Assembly (NCBI GenBank): GCA_017416055.1
Contig: JAFQDI010000009.1
Span: 1 to 5,953, forward strand
DNA: 5,953 nucleotides
DNA from: Lachnospiraceae bacterium
GTDB lineage: Bacteria > Bacillota_A > Clostridia > Lachnospirales > Lachnospiraceae
Direction: 5' to 3'
Shown here: positions 4,070-5,953 of the stretch, one piece after another
Layout: every line of letters begins with the position of its first letter
How positions within the stretch are numbered: the first letter of the stretch is position 1
The notes under the pieces: model-generated
The model's input: only the letters and a program-made list of their open reading frames with translations
Databases searched by the model: none
What the model was told of the DNA's origin: nothing
Position numbers and translations under genes: made by a program

Positions 4070-5851
4070 ATGATTTTTGGAAAGCACATTAACAAGTATT
4101 ACCTCAAGTACGGCGGCAGGCTGTTACTGGGATTGGTGGCACTGGTCGCGGTGGACTATCTGCAGCTGGTGATCCCCAACCTGTATCAGATGGTCATCAA
4201 CGGTATGAATCAGGGCTACGTGATGATCGACGGAGTGAAGACGGTCTTTGATATGAACTTTTTGCTGGACCGCATCTGTATGCCCATGGTCGGCATTATT
4301 TTATCGATGGTGTTTGGCCGCTTCTTGTGGCGTATCATGTTCTTTGGTTCGGGTATTCAGGTGGAAACAGACCTGAGAAACCGGATGTTTGACAATGCGA
4401 AGAATCTGAGCCGTGAGTATTATCAGGTGAACAAGGTTGGAAATCTGATGAGTCTGTTCACCAATGATCTGGACACGGTGCAGGAGTGCTTTGGCTGGGG
4501 AATCATGATGTTTTTCGACGCACTGCTTTTGGGTGCGCTTGCGGTGATGAAGATGTGGAACATGGACTGGATGTTGACGATCTTGTCCCTCATCCCCATG
4601 GTTTTTTTGCTGGCTTCCGCGACGATCGTCGGCAAATATATGATGAAGAAGTGGGATGTCAGACAGGAGGCGTTCTCCAAACTGTCTGATTTCTCGCAGG
4701 AGAGTTTTTCCGGTATCGCAGTTATCAAGGCTTTTGTAAAGGAAGCGAAGGAACTGATGGCGTTCAAGAAATTGAACGTGGAAAATGAGAACGCGAATAT
4801 CGACCACACGAAGTCCTCGGTTTTGCTGCGTATTCTTGTCACGCTGTTTGTGGAGAGTATCGTATGTGTTATCCTGGGTTACGGCGGATATCTGGTGTAT
4901 AAAGGCGACTTCAATGCCGGTCAGTTGGTCGAGTTTATCGGCTATTTTACCTCGGTCGTTTGGCCGATCATGGCGGTGTCCGAGTTGATCGATATGTCCT
5001 CCAGAGGAAAGGCATCCTTGGCGCGTATCGGTGAATTGCTGGATGCAGTACAGAATGTGAAGGACCGTGAGGGAGTGACCGATCTTGAGCATATTCGCGG
5101 AGATATCGAGTTTAGAAACCTGACTTTCCGTTATCCGGATGGAGAGTATGATGCGCTGGAAAATGTTTCCTTTACGATCAAAGCCGGCGAGAATGTAGGT
5201 TTGGTCGGAAAGACCGGATCCGGAAAGACGACGCTGGTGGACCTGATTTTGCGTACGTATAACGTGCCCGACGGTACACTGTTTATTGACGGACGAGATG
5301 TAAACGATGTGTCGATCCACTCTGTCCGTGAGGGATGTTCTTACGTGCCTCAGGACAACTTCCTGTTCTCCGACACGATCGAGCACAATATTGCGTTCGG
5401 TCTGAAGGATTATGAACGTGACACGATCATGGAGGCTGCTAAACTGGCGGATATCCATGGCAATATCAAAGAATTCCAGATGGGCTATGATACGGTGTTG
5501 GGCGAGCGCGGTGTGACCGTTTCCGGCGGTCAAAAACAGCGTATCTCCATCGCCCGGGCGCTGATCATGGACGCTCCGATCCTGATCCTCGACGATTCGG
5601 TTTCCGCGGTGGATACGAAGACGGAGAAAACGATTTTGGAGAACCTTCGCGCGACCCGCGAAGGAAAGACGACGATTCTGATCGCACACCGAATTTCCAC
5701 CATTGAGAAGATGGACAAGATTCTCTTCATCGATGACGGCAATCTCGCAGCGGTGGGTACCCATGAGGCGCTGTATCAGACCAATACCGAATACCGCAAG
5801 ATGGTGGATCTGCAGCGGCTGGAAGAGGAAGGAGGAAATGCCAATGCGTGA
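4070..5851 (+). CDS. ABC exporter half-transporter with degenerate catalytic site (BmrC/YheI-like)
   Basis: The 593-residue type IV ABC exporter subunit has a membrane domain of six predicted helices (roughly 18-42, 69-92, 145-162, 167-188, 253-275, 287-306) and a nucleotide-binding domain from about 345. Motifs are A-loop Tyr355, Walker A GKTGSGKTT (380-388), Q-loop Gln428, signature VSGGQ (484-488), Walker B ILILDD (504-509), D-loop SAVD (512-515) and H-loop His540. The residue after the Walker B Asp is Asp509 instead of the catalytic Glu. This marks the degenerate partner of heterodimeric exporters such as BmrC of BmrCD or TM287 of TM287/288, where the matching stretch also reads LILDD. 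An unusual 25-residue polar segment (44-68) separates helices 1 and 2. AAGGAG lies 8 bases before the start. The next gene overlaps the stop codon and should encode the partner. Role: probably drug, lipid or peptide export; the substrate is not readable. Confidence 0.92.
   Translation: MIFGKHINKYYLKYGGRLLLGLVALVAVDYLQLVIPNLYQMVINGMNQGYVMIDGVKTVFDMNFLLDRICMPMVGIILSMVFGRFLWRIMFFGSGIQVETDLRNRMFDNAKNLSREYYQVNKVGNLMSLFTNDLDTVQECFGWGIMMFFDALLLGALAVMKMWNMDWMLTILSLIPMVFLLASATIVGKYMMKKWDVRQEAFSKLSDFSQESFSGIAVIKAFVKEAKELMAFKKLNVENENANIDHTKSSVLLRILVTLFVESIVCVILGYGGYLVYKGDFNAGQLVEFIGYFTSVVWPIMAVSELIDMSSRGKASLARIGELLDAVQNVKDREGVTDLEHIRGDIEFRNLTFRYPDGEYDALENVSFTIKAGENVGLVGKTGSGKTTLVDLILRTYNVPDGTLFIDGRDVNDVSIHSVREGCSYVPQDNFLFSDTIEHNIAFGLKDYERDTIMEAAKLADIHGNIKEFQMGYDTVLGERGVTVSGGQKQRISIARALIMDAPILILDDSVSAVDTKTEKTILENLRATREGKTTILIAHRISTIEKMDKILFIDDGNLAAVGTHEALYQTNTEYRKMVDLQRLEEEGGNANA
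5831..5835 (+). promoter_or_regulatory. Ribosome binding site of the downstream exporter subunit
   Basis: GGAGG lies inside the last codons of the ABC gene, 8 bases before the ATG at 5844. An in-frame ATG at 5838 is only 2 bases after it and is too close, so 5844 is preferred. Confidence 0.7.
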
Positions 5852-5953
5852 GTATTTGCCTGTTCTCATTGTGGGCGCAATCATCAGCTCCTTCGCACTG
5901 GTGTTCATTCTGGCCTACATCGCCCTGCAGCGCAGCAAGGAGCATTTTGACGA
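5844..5953 (+). CDS. N-terminus of a membrane protein, probable partner ABC exporter subunit (partial)
   Basis: The gene starts at ATG 5844, overlaps the stop of the preceding ABC gene by 8 bases, and runs off the window after 36 codons. The visible part is MREY followed by one strongly hydrophobic helix (about residues 5-28) and then a charged segment QRSKEHFD. Overlapping start and stop codons imply translational coupling. A degenerate ABC half-transporter needs a partner with an intact catalytic Glu, and such partners are normally encoded next door, so this is inferred to be the BmrD-like subunit. Some clostridial partners carry an extra N-terminal helix before the ABC core, which fits what is seen, but no ABC motif is present in the window. 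An accessory membrane protein is the alternative. Confidence 0.65.
   Translation, partial: MREYLPVLIVGAIISSFALVFILAYIALQRSKEHFD

Noticed and set aside
4301..5908. Open frame of 535 codons on the - strand opposite the ABC gene
   Set aside because: It is antisense to an unambiguous ABC exporter with all motifs in place. The translation is rich in Arg, His and Gln with no recognisable domain, as expected from the reverse of a codon-biased gene.

Overview
The window looks like a chromosomal segment of an anaerobic gut-type Firmicute, most likely Clostridia and perhaps Lachnospiraceae. The evidence is strong AGGAGG-type ribosome binding sites, sigma-A-like promoters, a kdgA-kdgK pair, and a BmrC/BmrD-style heterodimeric ABC exporter. 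The taxonomic placement rests on protein character and was not tested by a search.

Region 1 (1-1208, + strand) is the end of a hexuronate/2-keto-3-deoxygluconate operon: the C-terminus of KDPG aldolase (eda/kdgA), then after 11 bases the complete KDG kinase (kdgK). Together they would phosphorylate KDG to KDPG and split it into pyruvate and glyceraldehyde 3-phosphate. The gap to the next, convergent gene (1209-1362) holds a perfect 14-bp inverted repeat around a 67-base interior, ending in a T-run. It is the likely transcription stop but has an unusual architecture.

Region 2 (1363-3036, - strand) has two genes transcribed leftward. An EstA/esterase-D-like serine esterase is driven by a very good promoter. 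A classical short-chain dehydrogenase follows it, separated by 78 bases that carry a 13-bp palindrome, a possible weak promoter, and an inverted repeat overlapping the SDR ribosome binding site.

Region 3 (3037-3971, + strand) starts with a divergent intergenic region. It leads into a secreted lipoprotein with a Thr/Glu-rich linker and a C-terminal half resembling DUF2927. A near-perfect 22-bp palindrome sits at the predicted transcription start of this gene.

Region 4 (3972-5953, + strand) is an exporter operon. A strong promoter overlaps the lipoprotein stop codon and carries an 11-bp direct repeat 42 bases apart, with an inverted half-copy between. It drives an ABC exporter half-transporter whose Walker B catalytic Glu is replaced by Asp. 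A second gene overlaps its stop codon and runs off the window. It begins with an extra membrane helix and is probably the catalytically competent partner subunit.

No RNA genes, IS elements, CRISPR arrays, phage genes or obvious novel defence system were seen. The less ordinary items are the regulatory structures in the four intergenic regions, the DUF2927-like lipoprotein, and the asymmetric ABC transporter.
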